Assembly (NCBI GenBank): GCA_963820095.1
Contig: CAWFZA010000026.1
Location: 43,918-107,917, forward strand
Direction: 5' to 3'
Length of the DNA: 64,000 nt
Origin: Roseiarcus sp963820095
GTDB lineage: Bacteria; Pseudomonadota; Alphaproteobacteria; Rhizobiales; Beijerinckiaceae
Below the pieces are notes generated by a model. The model made no database searches. It was not told the DNA's origin and was given only the letters and a program-made list of their open reading frames with translations. Position numbers and translations under genes: made by a program. Position 1 is the first letter of the stretch; every line of letters starts with the position of its first letter. Below are positions 35,967 to 46,296 of the stretch, piece by piece.

Positions 35967-36416
35967 TCATTCGCCGATGAGATGAAGGGCGATTTCTCGC
36001 TGATGGGGCGCGCGCCGATGCTCAAACAGGTAAATACCCTGCCACGTCCCCAGAGCGAGCCGGCGGCGCAAGATCGGAATCGCCAGCTGCACGCCGGTCA
36101 GCGTCGTCCGGATATGGGCAGGCATGTCATCCGCGCCTTCGTCGGCGTGCCGATACCGGGTCGCATCCTCGGGCGCCAGGCGATCGAAAAAGTCTTCCAG
36201 ATCGGCGCGAACGTCCCGCGCGGCGTTTTCCTGGATGCTCAACCCCGCCGAGGTATGACGGCAAAATAGAGTCAAGAGCCCCGCTTCGACGTCATGCGGC
36301 TTGATCCAGTTCACGATATCGCTCGTGATCTCGACGAGCCCACGGCCGCGGGTTGAAATCGAGAGAATATCGACGAATTGGCGCATCTCCAGGCTCGCTG
36401 CGGTCGCGAGGCTCAT
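35967..36416 (-). CDS. YjbQ-family protein (UPF0047)
   Basis: 149 residues. MRQFVDILSISTRGRGLVEI, LLTLFCRHTSAGLSIQENA, DVRADLEDFFDRLAPED, DDMPAHIRTTLTGVQLAIPI and LGTWQGIYLFEHRRAPHQRE cover the whole domain, including the invariant His and Cys (FCRHTS). E. coli YjbQ has weak thiamine-phosphate synthase activity; the physiological role is unknown. The start could be MSLAT (36416) or the internal MRQ (36383). Confidence 0.93.
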   Translation of the reverse strand: MSLATAASLEMRQFVDILSISTRGRGLVEITSDIVNWIKPHDVEAGLLTLFCRHTSAGLSIQENAARDVRADLEDFFDRLAPEDATRYRHADEGADDMPAHIRTTLTGVQLAIPILRRRLALGTWQGIYLFEHRRAPHQREIALHLIGE

Positions 36417-36491
36417 AGAATTCGGAACAGTTCGAGGATTTTGGCGTTATCGAGGCGACCGAGCGCTCGGTTGATCCAAGCAGAGGCCAAA

Positions 36492-36644
36492 ATGCGTCTA
36501 ATCATACTCATCATTTTGATCATTCTGATCATCGGCGCTGTGCCCGCTTGGCCTTACAGCGCCGGATGGGGGTATTACCCCGTGGGCGGGCTCGGCGCCC
36601 TCCTGATCATCGTCCTCATCCTCGCCTTGCTCGGATATGTGTAG
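36492..36644 (+). CDS. DUF3309 small membrane protein
   Basis: 50 residues: MRLIILIILIILIIGAVPAW, then a short loop with tyrosines (YSAGWGYYPVGGLG) and a second hydrophobic stretch (ALLIIVLILALLGYV). This two-helix pattern with the WGYYP loop is the DUF3309 family, common in Hyphomicrobiales and of unknown role. AGAGG lies seven bases upstream of the ATG. A strong terminator follows. Confidence 0.85.
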   Translation: MRLIILIILIILIIGAVPAWPYSAGWGYYPVGGLGALLIIVLILALLGYV

Positions 36645-36675
36645 CCGGGCGACTGGACCGCGATCCTTAGAAGAC

Positions 36676-36712
36676 AAAGACCCCGTCGCGATCCCGACGG
36701 GGTCTTTGGTTT
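36676..36712. terminator. Bidirectional intrinsic terminator
   Basis: AAAGACCCCGTCG-CGATC-CGACGGGGTCTTT, a long perfect stem followed by GGTTT on the plus strand and preceded by A-rich DNA (T-rich on the minus). It lies between the convergent DUF3309 and DUF883 genes and suits both. Confidence 0.9.
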
Positions 36713-36731
36713 GCGCCAATGCGACCGGCGG

Positions 36732-37118
36732 CTACCTTCGCCAGATCAGGCCGGCCAGAAAGCCCAGCCCAAGCGCAAGAGCGAGAGTGGAGAGCGGGCG
36801 CTCTTGGATCGCGTCCTCGAGCGAGTCGCCAAGGGAAGAAGCCTGAGACTGCGCCCTATTGGCGACAACCCCGAGCCGATCGGAGGCGTCATTCACCATC
36901 GATCCCATGTTGGCGCGGGCGTGTTTGAGGCCGCGCTTCGCCTGCTCCTGGGCGACCGTGCCAAGATCGCTGGCAGCGTCCGAAATCTGGTCGGAAAGAC
37001 CCCCAATTGCATCTCTCATCTTCGCCATCTCCTTTTCCAGGCGGGCAAAGGCGTTGTCAGAACCTGCCCCCTGCGCCTCGTTGCTTCGCTCAGCATCGGA
37101 TGGAAAGTCAGACGTCAT
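36732..37118 (-). CDS. DUF883/ElaB-YqjD-type membrane-anchored protein
   Basis: 128 residues from the ATG at 37118, which has GGAGG six bases upstream. Most of the protein is amphipathic coiled coil (FARLEKEMAKMRDAIGGLSD, ASDLGTVAQEQAKRGLKHAR). It ends in a single helix with arginine pair PLSTLALALGLGFLAGLIWRR, the diagnostic YqjD/ElaB tail. E. coli homologues bind stationary-phase ribosomes at the membrane; the role here is untested. Confidence 0.87.
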   Translation of the reverse strand: MTSDFPSDAERSNEAQGAGSDNAFARLEKEMAKMRDAIGGLSDQISDAASDLGTVAQEQAKRGLKHARANMGSMVNDASDRLGVVANRAQSQASSLGDSLEDAIQERPLSTLALALGLGFLAGLIWRR

Positions 37119-37185
37119 CCGTTCCTCCGAAACACCTGGCAATGTTAACGCGGGTCCAAACGAAAGGTTCCGCGCCGCCGGCGAT

Positions 37186-38304
37186 TTAGCGGTCTTCGTC
37201 GACATACAGCCGTTGCTTCAGGATCAGCGCGACCATCAGGATGGGTGAGGACAGAAATGCGCCCATCGGCCCCCAGAGCCAGGTCCAGAATGCGAGCGAC
37301 AGCAGGACCCCGAGCGCGTTGAGTTCAAGGTGCCGTCCGATGATCATCGGAGTCAGGAACTGGCCCTCCACCGTAATCACAACGAGGAACCCTGCAGCGG
37401 GAAGGAGGCCCAACAGGAAAGTTGGCTCGGCGACCACTCCGACCACGAGAAGGACCACGAACATTGCGATAGGTCCGATGATCGGAATGAAATTCAGGGT
37501 CGCGGCCAGCGCGCCGAACCCGGTCGCGTTCGGCATTCCGGTGAGCCAGCAAATGACGCCAGCCAATGCGCCGACGCCAATGTTGATCATGGTCACAATC
37601 AACAGATAGTTCGCCAACCCGGACTCGATTTCGTTGAGGATCTTGAGAACCGTCAGACGCGAATCGCGGCTCGCGAAGGTCATGACCAGGCCGCGCCGCA
37701 GGTCCGGCCATTCCGAGATGACCAAAAGCAACACGACGAGAAAGAAAAGAAAGCCCGTAATCGGCGGCAACAACAGGGAGATCGTCGTTGGCACCCAGGA
37801 AATTCCGGGTATGGGAACCGCGACGGCATCGGCGCTCGGAGGTTCGCCGAGCATCGTCGTGAGACGCCGCCATGCTCTCACCACGCCATCAAATATGTGC
37901 AGCTTTTCCTTCAGGGACGCGACAAGCCCCGGCAAGCCGTTCGCCAGTTCGGAGACGCGCGGGAAGATCAACAGGATCACGAAAGCAAAAATCAGCGTGA
38001 CGCCGGCCACCAGCAGCAGCGCAACGAGGGGGCGCGGGATGCGAAGCGCCTCAAGTCTCCGCGCCGTCGGACCCAACATTACGCCCACGACGAAGGCGGC
38101 CGCGACCGGCAGCATGACCTCACGCGCGGCGAAGAGAACGAAACCGATCGCAACGGCCGCCAGGACCGCGAGGGACCAAGCCGAAATCTCCCGAAGCGTT
38201 ATTTCCGGGCGGGGAGAGGGACTATCCTCCGCCACCGCGCCCTTTTCCGGCCGGCCTTCCCCCATCATCCCTCCGCTTCGCCCCGCGGGCGAGCCGCGTT
38301 CCAC
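37186..38304 (-). CDS. AI-2E family transporter
   Basis: 372 residues with about seven to eight transmembrane helices: AWSLAVLAAVAIGFVLFAAR, LVALLLVAGVTLIFAFVILL, the soluble loop around residues 130-170, then GFLFFLVVLLLVISEWPDLR, LNFIPIIGPIAMFVVLLVVG and the C-terminal LSLAFWTWLWGPMGAFLSSP. This last motif is the family signature. Members export autoinducer-2 or act as Na+/H+ antiporters. A second paralogue lies at 43283. Intact frame. Confidence 0.9.
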   Translation of the reverse strand: MERGSPAGRSGGMMGEGRPEKGAVAEDSPSPRPEITLREISAWSLAVLAAVAIGFVLFAAREVMLPVAAAFVVGVMLGPTARRLEALRIPRPLVALLLVAGVTLIFAFVILLIFPRVSELANGLPGLVASLKEKLHIFDGVVRAWRRLTTMLGEPPSADAVAVPIPGISWVPTTISLLLPPITGFLFFLVVLLLVISEWPDLRRGLVMTFASRDSRLTVLKILNEIESGLANYLLIVTMINIGVGALAGVICWLTGMPNATGFGALAATLNFIPIIGPIAMFVVLLVVGVVAEPTFLLGLLPAAGFLVVITVEGQFLTPMIIGRHLELNALGVLLSLAFWTWLWGPMGAFLSSPILMVALILKQRLYVDEDR

Positions 38305-38510
38305 GACGAAACAATCTTGGCCCTATTCTAACGTGGCGACCGAGCATCGTCGATTGAAGCGATGGCGAACAACAACATGAGGAATCGGGAAAAGTTCCAT
38401 TTCGTCGCAAGCGCCGTTTGGCTCTTCTGGATCAAAGTTTGACCGTCCGGCATTGAAAGGCTTTAATCCCTGGCGGCGCAGGCCGCTCTCAGAACTCCGC
38501 GAGGTCGTCC

Positions 38511-39390
38511 TTGTCGCCGAGAGCAAGCTGGAAAGGCTTCCTGAAGATCGCCGAGGTGACGGTCCCCGTTGGCCTTTACGCCGCCGCTTCGACCAGTGAG
38601 CGCATCGCCCTGCACACGATCAACCGGCCGACCGGCCACCGGGTTCACCGCGAGTTCGTCGACGCGGAGACCGGCGAAGCCGTCGACCGGGACGAGCAGG
38701 TCAAAGGTTACGAGGTGGCGAAGGGCGAATATGTCTCGGTCGAGCCGGATGAAATCGCCGCAGTCATTCCGCACGGCGACAAGACGCTGACCGTTTCCGC
38801 GTTTGTCGACTTGGCCGACGTCGACGATCTCTATTTCGATAAACCGTATTTCGTCGCCCCCTCGGACCGGAGCGCGGACGAACCCTTCGCAGTGGTGCGC
38901 GAGGGCATGCGCAAGGCCAAAGTCGCGGCGGTCGCCCAGGCAGTCCTCTTCCGGCGCGTCCGGACGGTGCTGATCCGTCCTCTCGAGAACGGTTTGGCTG
39001 CCACGACGCTGCACTATGACTACGAGGTGCGCTCCGCCGAGCGAGGCGTTCTCGGATGTGCCAAAGAAGGCAGTCACCGGGGAGATGCTCGACCTCGCGG
39101 TCCACATCATCAAGACCAAACAAGGCGCATTCGATCCGCAGCGACGTTCGAGGATCGCTATGAGGATGCGCTGGCGGAACTGGTCAAGCTCAAGCTCGAA
39201 GGCAAGGCGATCCCCAAGCGCGCGCCCGCCCAGGAGCGAGCCGACAGCCAATCTCATGCAGGCGTTGCGCGAGAGCGCAGCCGCCGGCGCGTCAAGCCCT
39301 CGCGGTGGCAAAGCTCCGGCGAAGAAAAAGACTGGCCGGCGCGCCGCTGCGAAAGCCAAGCCAGCCGCGCCGCGACGCAAGGCGAGCTGA
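38511..39390 (+). CDS. ku: Non-homologous end-joining protein Ku (first copy), frameshifted
   Basis: Binds DNA ends as a homodimer and recruits LigD. A TTG start gives SPRASWKGFLKIAEVTVPVG; the Ku core follows (IALHTINRPTGHRVHREFVD, VDRDEQVKGYEVAKGEYVSV, DLYFDKPYFVAPS). Three frame breaks occur: an extra C near 39041 (GAG-C-GAG), one missing base near 39146, and another extra C near 39234 (again GAG-C-GAG). Net span is 3n+1 and a 292-residue protein ending in a Lys/Ala-rich tail (KKKTGRRAAAKAKP) is recovered. ligD starts three bases after its stop. Probably functional in the real genome. Confidence 0.86.
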
Positions 39391-39393
39391 CGA

Positions 39394-41938
39394 ATGGCGC
39401 TCGAAACCTATCGGAAGAAGCGCAATTTCGCCGCCACCACGGAACCCAAGGGCTCCGCGGCGCTCACGGACAGCGACATCTTCGTCGTCCAGAAACATGA
39501 CGCGACGCGGCTGCATTACGACTTCCGGCTGGCGCTGGACGGGGTGCTTGAAGAGTTGGGCGGTGACCCGCGGCCCGAGCCTCAATCCCGGCGAGAAACG
39601 CCTCGCGGTCGCGGTCGAGGACCACCCGCTGGAATACGCCGATTTCGAAGGCACAATCGCCAAAGGCGAGTACGGCGGCGGCTCGGTCATCGTGTGGGAC
39701 AATGGCACGTGGACGCCGATCGGAGATGCCCACAAGGGCCTGAAGAAGGGCCATCTCGAATTCGAGCTTCACGGCCACAAGCTCAACGGGCGCTGGCATC
39801 TGGTCAGGATGCACGGCAAGCCGGGCGAGAAGCGCGAGAACTGGCTTCTGATCAAGGGCGACGACGAATTCGCCCGCTCTCCTGACGAAGCCGACATCCT
39901 CGAGGAGCGGCCGGAATCGATCAACACCGGCAGGACCATCGACCAGCTCGAGGGGGAAGAGCCAGGCTGGTCGTCAAAAACCGGGAAAATCGAGAAGCCC
40001 GGCGGCGCCGACAGCGACGCCGAGACAAGTCGCGCCAAGCCGACCGCCGGCGCGCCAGACCCGTCGGCGATCGAGGGCGCCGCGAAAGGCCCGATGCCTG
40101 GCTTCGTCGAGCCGATGCTGGCGACGCTGGCCAAGTTTCCGCCCACCGGCGACCGATGGCTGCATGAGATCAAGTTCGACGGCTATCGGCTGCAGGCGCA
40201 TATCGAGGACGGCAAGGTTTCGCTCTGGACGCGCGGCGGGCTCGACTGGACAAAGAAATTCGGCGCCGGCGTCCAGGAAGCGTTGCGAAACCTGCCCCTT
40301 CGCACCGCGCTGATCGACGGCGAACTGGTGGCCGAGAACCCGAGCGGCGTGTCTGAATTCTCCCTCCTGCAAGCCGATCTCAGCGACGGCCGGGTCGACC
40401 GGTTCGCCTATTACGCCTTCGATTGCCTTTACCTCGACGGATATGATTTGCGCGAAGCGCCGCTCATCCGCCGCAAGGAGCTGCTTGGCCAGCTGATCGG
40501 AACCGGCGGCGGAGCTGTCCGCTACAGCTCCCACTTCGTGGAGGACGGCAAACTGGTGCTGCAGCGCGCCTGCGCGCTCGCCCTCGAAGGCATTGTCTCG
40601 AAAGCCAGCCAATCCGTCTATGTCTCGGGTCGCGGCAAGAGCTGGGTCAAGGCCAAGTGTTCGGCCCAGCAGGAGTTTGTCATCGCCGGCTACGTCCCAT
40701 CGTCGACCGGGCGCAAGGCGATCGGCTCGCTCGTGCTTGGCGTCTACGAGGGGACAGATTTGCGGCATGTCGGGCGCGTCGGCACCGGCTTTTCCTCCGG
40801 CGTCGCCGAGGCTTTGTTTGCGCGGCTCGAGGCGATGCGGATCAAGTCGAGCCCGTTCGCCAAGCGGCTGTCGACGGCTGAGGCGCGGCAGGTCCGCTAC
40901 GTACGGCCCGAGCTCACCGCCGAGATCGATTTCCGCGGCTGGACCGGGGACGGCCTGCTTCGCCAGGCGTCTTTCCAGGGCTTGCGCGAGGACAAGCCCG
41001 CCCGCGAAGTTGTGCGTGAGACGACCATGGCCACAAACGCCGCGCCCGAACGCCCGAAGACGAACGTGACGCTGACCCATCCCGACCGCGTCTATTGGCC
41101 TGACGTGGGAGTGACCAAGGAAGGCCTCGCCGACTATTACGCCGCAGCCTGGGCCGTCATGAAACCGCTCATCGTGAACCGAGCGCTGGCGCTCGTGCGC
41201 TGCCCCGACGGGATCGGCGGACAGACGTTCTTCCAGAAGCACGCTTGGAAGGGACTCAATCGCAACATCGTCCTCGTCAAGGATCCGGCGGAGCCGGAAC
41301 CGCTCATCAGCATTCGCGACTTCGACGGGCTGATGGCGCTTGTGCAGTCCGCGGCGCTCGAAATCCATCCCTGGGGGTCGACGGTCACCGACTGGGAGCG
41401 GCCGGACATGATCGTGATGGACCTGGACCCCGGAGAGGATGTGGACTGGACCTCGGTCATCGCGGCGGCGGAAGAGGTTCGGGAAAGGCTGAAGAATGTG
41501 GGCCTCGCCTCGTTTGTCAAAACCTCGGGCGGCAAGGGGCTGCACGTCGTTTCGCCGGTCAAGCCGAAAGCGGAATGGCCGGCGGTGAAGGCGTTCACCA
41601 AAGCGATCGCCAATTCCATGGCGGCCGACAGTCCCGACCGCTTCGTCTCGACGATCCCAAAAGCGCGGCGCCACGGCAAGATCCTGATCGATTACCTGCG
41701 CAACCAGCGCGGCATGACGGCGGTCGCCGCCTATTCCACCCGCGCCCGGCCGGGCGCGGCAGTCTCGATGCCGCTCACGTGGGAAGAGCTTTCGCCCGAA
41801 ATTGGCCCTGCTTATTTCACCATCCGCAACGCGCCCGCGCGCATCTCCTCCGTCGCCGATCCATGGGCTGATTTCCGCACCGCCGCGGCGCCGATCGAAG
41901 GGGAAGGCAAGAAGGCGAAGCCAACTCGGAAGCGTTGA
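39394..41938 (+). CDS. ligD: DNA ligase D, PE-Lig-Pol type, frameshifted
   Basis: A multidomain NHEJ enzyme of about 847 residues when repaired. The N-terminal 3'-phosphoesterase (residues about 20-180) has FVVQKHDATRLHYDFRLALD. One extra G near 39549 shifts the frame inside it, after which SWAVTRGPSLNPGEKRLAV continues. The central ATP-dependent ligase (about 225-520) has the nucleotidyl-lysine in HEIKFDGYRLQ and IDGELV. The C-terminal primase-polymerase (about 545-830) has VMDLDPGEDVDW with the catalytic aspartates and SGGKGLHVV. Operonic with the upstream ku. Confidence 0.93.
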
Positions 41939-42205
41939 GGAGGCCGCCGGCTTAGAGGCCGCGAATGGCGGCAGACAGCCGGCGTCCCGTCTTATTCTGG
42001 TCAAAAGAAATTAGAAAATTGCTTCCCTTTTAGAGAAATACCGAATATGATGGCGAATGGTCGAAAGCGCCTTCCTCGGACTTCCTCATGCTGAGGCATC
42101 CGCTGCTGGATACAATCCGTCTGGCCGTTCAAGAGTGGAAAGAGTGACAGAAAAACACAATTAACGCACTGGAAAGATTGAGTCGCTGCCATTTATGCGC
42201 GGAGT

Positions 42206-43018
42206 TCAGCGCCCCTTCGGCTTCTTAGCCCCCGCAACGCTTCGCCGCAACGCGTCCATGATGTTGATGACGTTGCTCGGAGCTTCCGACTCGGTCTCGG
42301 CCTTCGGTTTCGCCTTGGCTTTTTTCGCCCCTTTCTTCTTCGCCTCGATAATGTCGACAAGCCGCTCCTGCACGGGGTCGGCGACCATGGCGGGGCTCCA
42401 GGGCTTCTTGCGCGACTTGATCAGGTCGCCGATCAGGCGCATCAGCTCCGCGTCGGGCTTCGCCTCGCGGATGGAAGCGAAATATTCGCCGGGATCGCGA
42501 ACCTCGTCGCCGAAGCGCAGCGTCCACAGCACAATTCCGTTGTCCCGCGGCTTCAGGATCACCGCCCGTTCGCGCCGGTTAAGGACAAGCCGCGAGACGC
42601 CGACCATCTCGGTCGAGCGCATCGCGTCGCGAATGACGCAATAGGCCTCCTCGCCGATGGGGTTGTCAGGGGTGAGGTAATAGGGCGTGTCGTACCAGAT
42701 CCAATCGATGCTCTCCGCCGCGACGAAACTCTGAATGTCGATGGTGCGGGCGCTCTCGAGCCCGATCGATTCGAGCTCGTCATCGTCGAGCAGGACATAG
42801 TCGTCCTCGCCGCGCGCATAGCCCTTGACCTCATCAGCCTCATCGACCGGCTTGCCGGTTTCGGCGTCGACATAATGGGTCTGGATCCGATTGCCGGTCC
42901 GGCGGTTGAGCACATGGAATCGGACCTTCTCCTCCTCGCTCGTCGCCGACATCATCGCCACCGGGCAGGTGACGAGACTGAGCTTCATGTAACCCTTCCA
43001 GAATGGGCGCGCCGCCAT
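42206..43018 (-). CDS. ku: Non-homologous end-joining protein Ku (second copy)
   Basis: 270 residues, intact. MAARPFWKGYMKLSLVTCPV, KVRFHVLNRRTGNRIQTHYV, DEVKGYARGEDDYVLLDDDE and IDWIWYDTPYYLTPDNPIGE cover the Ku core, and the tail is lysine-rich (EAKKKGAKKAKAKPK). Only loosely similar to the first copy, so not a recent duplication. It faces ligD on the opposite strand. Rhizobia often carry several Ku paralogues, with different pairs used in growth and stress. Confidence 0.94.
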   Translation of the reverse strand: MAARPFWKGYMKLSLVTCPVAMMSATSEEEKVRFHVLNRRTGNRIQTHYVDAETGKPVDEADEVKGYARGEDDYVLLDDDELESIGLESARTIDIQSFVAAESIDWIWYDTPYYLTPDNPIGEEAYCVIRDAMRSTEMVGVSRLVLNRRERAVILKPRDNGIVLWTLRFGDEVRDPGEYFASIREAKPDAELMRLIGDLIKSRKKPWSPAMVADPVQERLVDIIEAKKKGAKKAKAKPKAETESEAPSNVINIMDALRRSVAGAKKPKGR

Positions 43019-43282
43019 CGAAAGGTCCTTCCGTCAATCCGGCTCATCGGGCCGACGCATCGGCGTTTCCGAGACTGTCAGTTTTTCCAAGCGCCCGCCA
43101 GTCGACTTTCCATCGCGCGAAACAGAATCAGGACGCCTTTTGTTCCTGTCGAGCGCGATATGTCCGCTCAAGGCGCAGCCGCAATCCCGTGGAAGAAGGC
43201 CTCGCCTGTACATCGGCGCGGGGTTCGGGCAGAAAAACCATGTTCTTGCGCAGGCGAGACCCAGCGTTCCGGGAATTTTCGT

Positions 43283-44326
43283 ATGGCTCGAGACTCGGCC
43301 CTCACTGTCTCGGTCGGGATTATCGCCGCGATCATGATTTGCGTCGCCGCCTCCCAGGCGAGCGACGTCTTTGCGCCTTTGGCGCTGGCTTTGTTCATCA
43401 TCGCTCTGGTCTGGCCTTTGCAGTCCTGGTTGCAGGCTCGCATGCCGGCGCTGCTCGCCCTCGCCATCACCATGACCGTGACCGTCGCGGTGTGCATGGC
43501 CTTCGCCTCGCTGGTCGCATGGGGCTTTGGCCGCGTCGGCGTATCGCTGCTCGCCGACACCGCGCGCTATCAGACGCTCTATGAGCGCGCGATAGACTGG
43601 CTCGAGGATCGCGGAATTTCCGTGGCCGGACTCTGGAGCGAACACTTCAATGTCGGCTGGCTCGTCCATTGGGCGGGCCAGATCACCGGCCGCGTCAACA
43701 CGACGCTCACCTTCTGGCTGATCGCTCTTCTTTACGTCATTCTCGGTTTGATGGAGGTCGACGAGCTGCACTGGCGCGCAAAGACCTCCCTCTCGCCCGA
43801 AACCTCTTACATCCTCCTGCAGGGGACTTCGGCGACGGCGGTGAAGCTCCGCAAGTATATGGAAGTGCGCACGCTCATGAGCGCGACGACGGGCGTTCTC
43901 GTCGGCCTATTCGCATGGATCGCCGGACTGCCTTTCGCCCTCGAATGGGGCGTGATCGCCTTCGCGCTCAACTATATTCCGTTTATCGGCCCGTTCGTCG
44001 CTACCCTGTTTCCGACCTTGGTGGCGATGACTCAGTTTCAGTCGTGGGAAGCCGTCGTCGGTGTTTTCGTCTGCCTCAACATCATCCAGTTCGTGATCGG
44101 CAGCTATGTTGAGCCGCGTGTATCCGGCGCCGTGCTCGCAATGTCGCCCACGGTCGTGCTGCTCGCGGTGTTCTTGTGGACCTACCTCTGGGGCCTGTTC
44201 GGCGCTTTCATCGGCGTGCCGATCGTCATCGCGATCGTCACCTTCTGCGCCTACCATCCCTCCAGCCGCTGGATCGCCGATCTGCTCGGCGGCCCGATGG
44301 AGAAGAAGGCTTCGGCAAGGAGCTAG
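43283..44326 (+). CDS. AI-2E family transporter (second)
   Basis: 347 residues from MARDSALTVSVGIIAAIMIC. Hydrophobic helices resemble TqsA/PerM (FAPLALALFIIALVWPLQSW, ALAITMTVTVAVCMAFASLV, FALNYIPFIGPFVATLFPTL), with VAVFLWTYLWGLFGAFIGVP at the C-terminus. Paralogous to the gene at 37186. Substrate unknown. The start at 43283 is chosen because the long upstream in-frame extension has no membrane or family character. Confidence 0.88.
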   Translation: MARDSALTVSVGIIAAIMICVAASQASDVFAPLALALFIIALVWPLQSWLQARMPALLALAITMTVTVAVCMAFASLVAWGFGRVGVSLLADTARYQTLYERAIDWLEDRGISVAGLWSEHFNVGWLVHWAGQITGRVNTTLTFWLIALLYVILGLMEVDELHWRAKTSLSPETSYILLQGTSATAVKLRKYMEVRTLMSATTGVLVGLFAWIAGLPFALEWGVIAFALNYIPFIGPFVATLFPTLVAMTQFQSWEAVVGVFVCLNIIQFVIGSYVEPRVSGAVLAMSPTVVLLAVFLWTYLWGLFGAFIGVPIVIAIVTFCAYHPSSRWIADLLGGPMEKKASARS

Positions 44327-44340
44327 GATGGTTCGACCTC

Positions 44341-46177
44341 CTAGGTCGCTTCGAGAACGGTCTCCTCAGCGCCTAGGTCAATTCGCTTCGGGGCCATCAG
44401 CGCGAGACTTCCGCCAGGCCCCTGCCCTAACGCGTGGATGTAGAAATGGGTCGGCTTGGAATCCGGCGCCATCACCGGCGACGGGGCCGAGACGACCTTG
44501 AGCTTGCCGCAGGCGCCGATCCAATCGACATGCCGGTGGCCATGCATGACAATCACGCGCTCGGCATAGGGCTTGAGCACGCGCTGAAACCAGCTGCCGT
44601 TGATGAGGGCCGTGCCGATCCGTTCGGAGAAGGCGGCGACCGGCATCGGATATTCGATCAAATGATGATGCAGCGCGACGATCCATCGCGCCTTGGGATA
44701 GCAGTCGAACGCGGCGGTCAGCCGCCGCGCCTGCTCCGCCGAAATCATGCCGAGCGCATTGGTGAAGGAGAAATTCGTATCCGCGTTCGAATTGAGGATC
44801 GCAACTCCGAGACCGTCGTCTTCTCGCGGCGGAAGAATGAGCGGGAACAGCTCGTCCCACAGCCGCGTGAGGCGGCTGGACAGCCGAAGGCCGCCCCGGT
44901 CGGCGAAGGTCTCGATCGCCTCGCGCTGCGGCGCGAGCGCCGCGTCGAGCGTGCGGCTAGGCCCAGCGGCGCCGTCGCCCATCACGCGCAAACGATCGGC
45001 GCCGAAGGCGGCGATGCGCGGACAGCGCGCGCATCTTGCGCAAGGTTTTCGCCGGGCTGAACGGCAGGTCGAGCCGCGCCGGGTTTGCGCGATCGACGAC
45101 ATTGACGTCGTGATTGCCCGGCAGAATAAGCGTCCGTCCGGCGAGGTCTGGATGGAGGGCCAGAATGTCGTAGAATTCGGCCCATTCGGCGGAGCGCCCC
45201 GCGTCTGTCATGTCCCCGGTTATGAGAACGAGGTCCAGGGGCCGGGCGGCGTGCTCCGCCTCGAGGCGAGTCATGGCCCGCCTCAACCGCTCGTTGCCGC
45301 GCGGCCCGCCCCGGCCGCTCTCGATACGAAAGCCGTACCGCTCGCCAACGATATGGATGTCGGACAGATGCGCGACGCGCCAGACCGGGCCGACGGACGA
45401 CGCCGCGTCGAAGGCTTCGAGGTCGAGCGGCTGGTCCATGCTCCCGTCGGCGAAGCCCCAGATCAGCGACGCCGCCGCGAGGTAAGCCGACATGATGACG
45501 ATAGCGTTGGCGAGCGTCGGCAGGATCAGTTGATGTGGGACCGCAAGATCAGCGGCCGATCCGACCCACCGCGTCGCGGGCCAAATAATGGCCGCGACCA
45601 GCGCGGCGACCACGGCCAGCAGAATTCCGGCGCCGGCGCAGCTCATGGCCCGCACGCGCGCCAGCTCCTTTCCACCGCGTGGCCTGAGGACTTGCTCCGC
45701 GACATGCCGGATCGCCTCGCGGCACAGAGCGTATCCCGGCTGAACGCCGAGCGCGTTCAGCGCCCAGAAGTTGGCCTCCGCGATGCGAAATAGCGGGCGC
45801 CAGCCGAACCACCCGGCGAGGACGACCGCGAGAAGGATGAGCGCGGCGCCGAAGCCATACAATTCCAGGATTCTGGAGAAGAGGCCATTGATCCACGCTG
45901 TTGCAACCAGCGGCGCAAGACCCAAGATCGCCGCCGGCAGCAGGATCGACGCCATCCACGCCAGCATGAGTTTCGTCAGGCTGATCTCGGCGAGCAGACT
46001 GCCGGCGATCGCCAGAAGCGACTTCTGCTTCGGGCTCGAAGCGTCGTCCTCGGCGTCGCCATCTCGCGGATCGAGGATCGGCCCCACGGGACGCAGCTCG
46101 CGGCGCTCAAGCTCGAAGTCGCCGCTCGAGGGCGAAACGTCGGCCGCTCGCATCGCGTCGGATGAGGATTTTCCCAC
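44341..46177 (-). CDS. Membrane-anchored metallophosphoesterase, frameshifted
   Basis: About 611 residues when repaired. The N-terminal half has four or more hydrophobic segments (LMLAWMASILLPAAILGLAP, FGAALILLAVVLAGWFGW, AGAGILLAVVAALVAAIIWP). The catalytic calcineurin-like domain follows: LSDIHIVGERY (DxH), ITGDMTDAG (GD), LPGNHDVN (GNHD), then ALHHHLIEYP and VMHGHRHVDWIG (GHxH). One extra C near 45018 shifts frame between KMRALSA and IAAFGADRLRVMG. Related to UDP-2,3-diacylglucosamine- or cyclic-nucleotide-type phosphoesterases; the membrane half is unusual. The active site would face the cytoplasm or periplasm depending on helix count. Confidence 0.82.
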
Positions 46178-46296
46178 AGCGTCTTCGCCATAGCACGCGG
46201 CAGCCCCCCTCGGTAGCGAGGCGGCCGAGAAGCCGGTCCATCCATCTGAGGTTCAAGGGACGCGTCCACAATCAGCGCCTTCGGAGGACCCCGCAC

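Noticed and set aside
39030..39250. Programmed ribosomal frameshifting in ku
   Set aside because: The sites lack slippery heptamers and the breaks alternate direction. The same kind of break occurs in many unrelated genes, so error is simpler.
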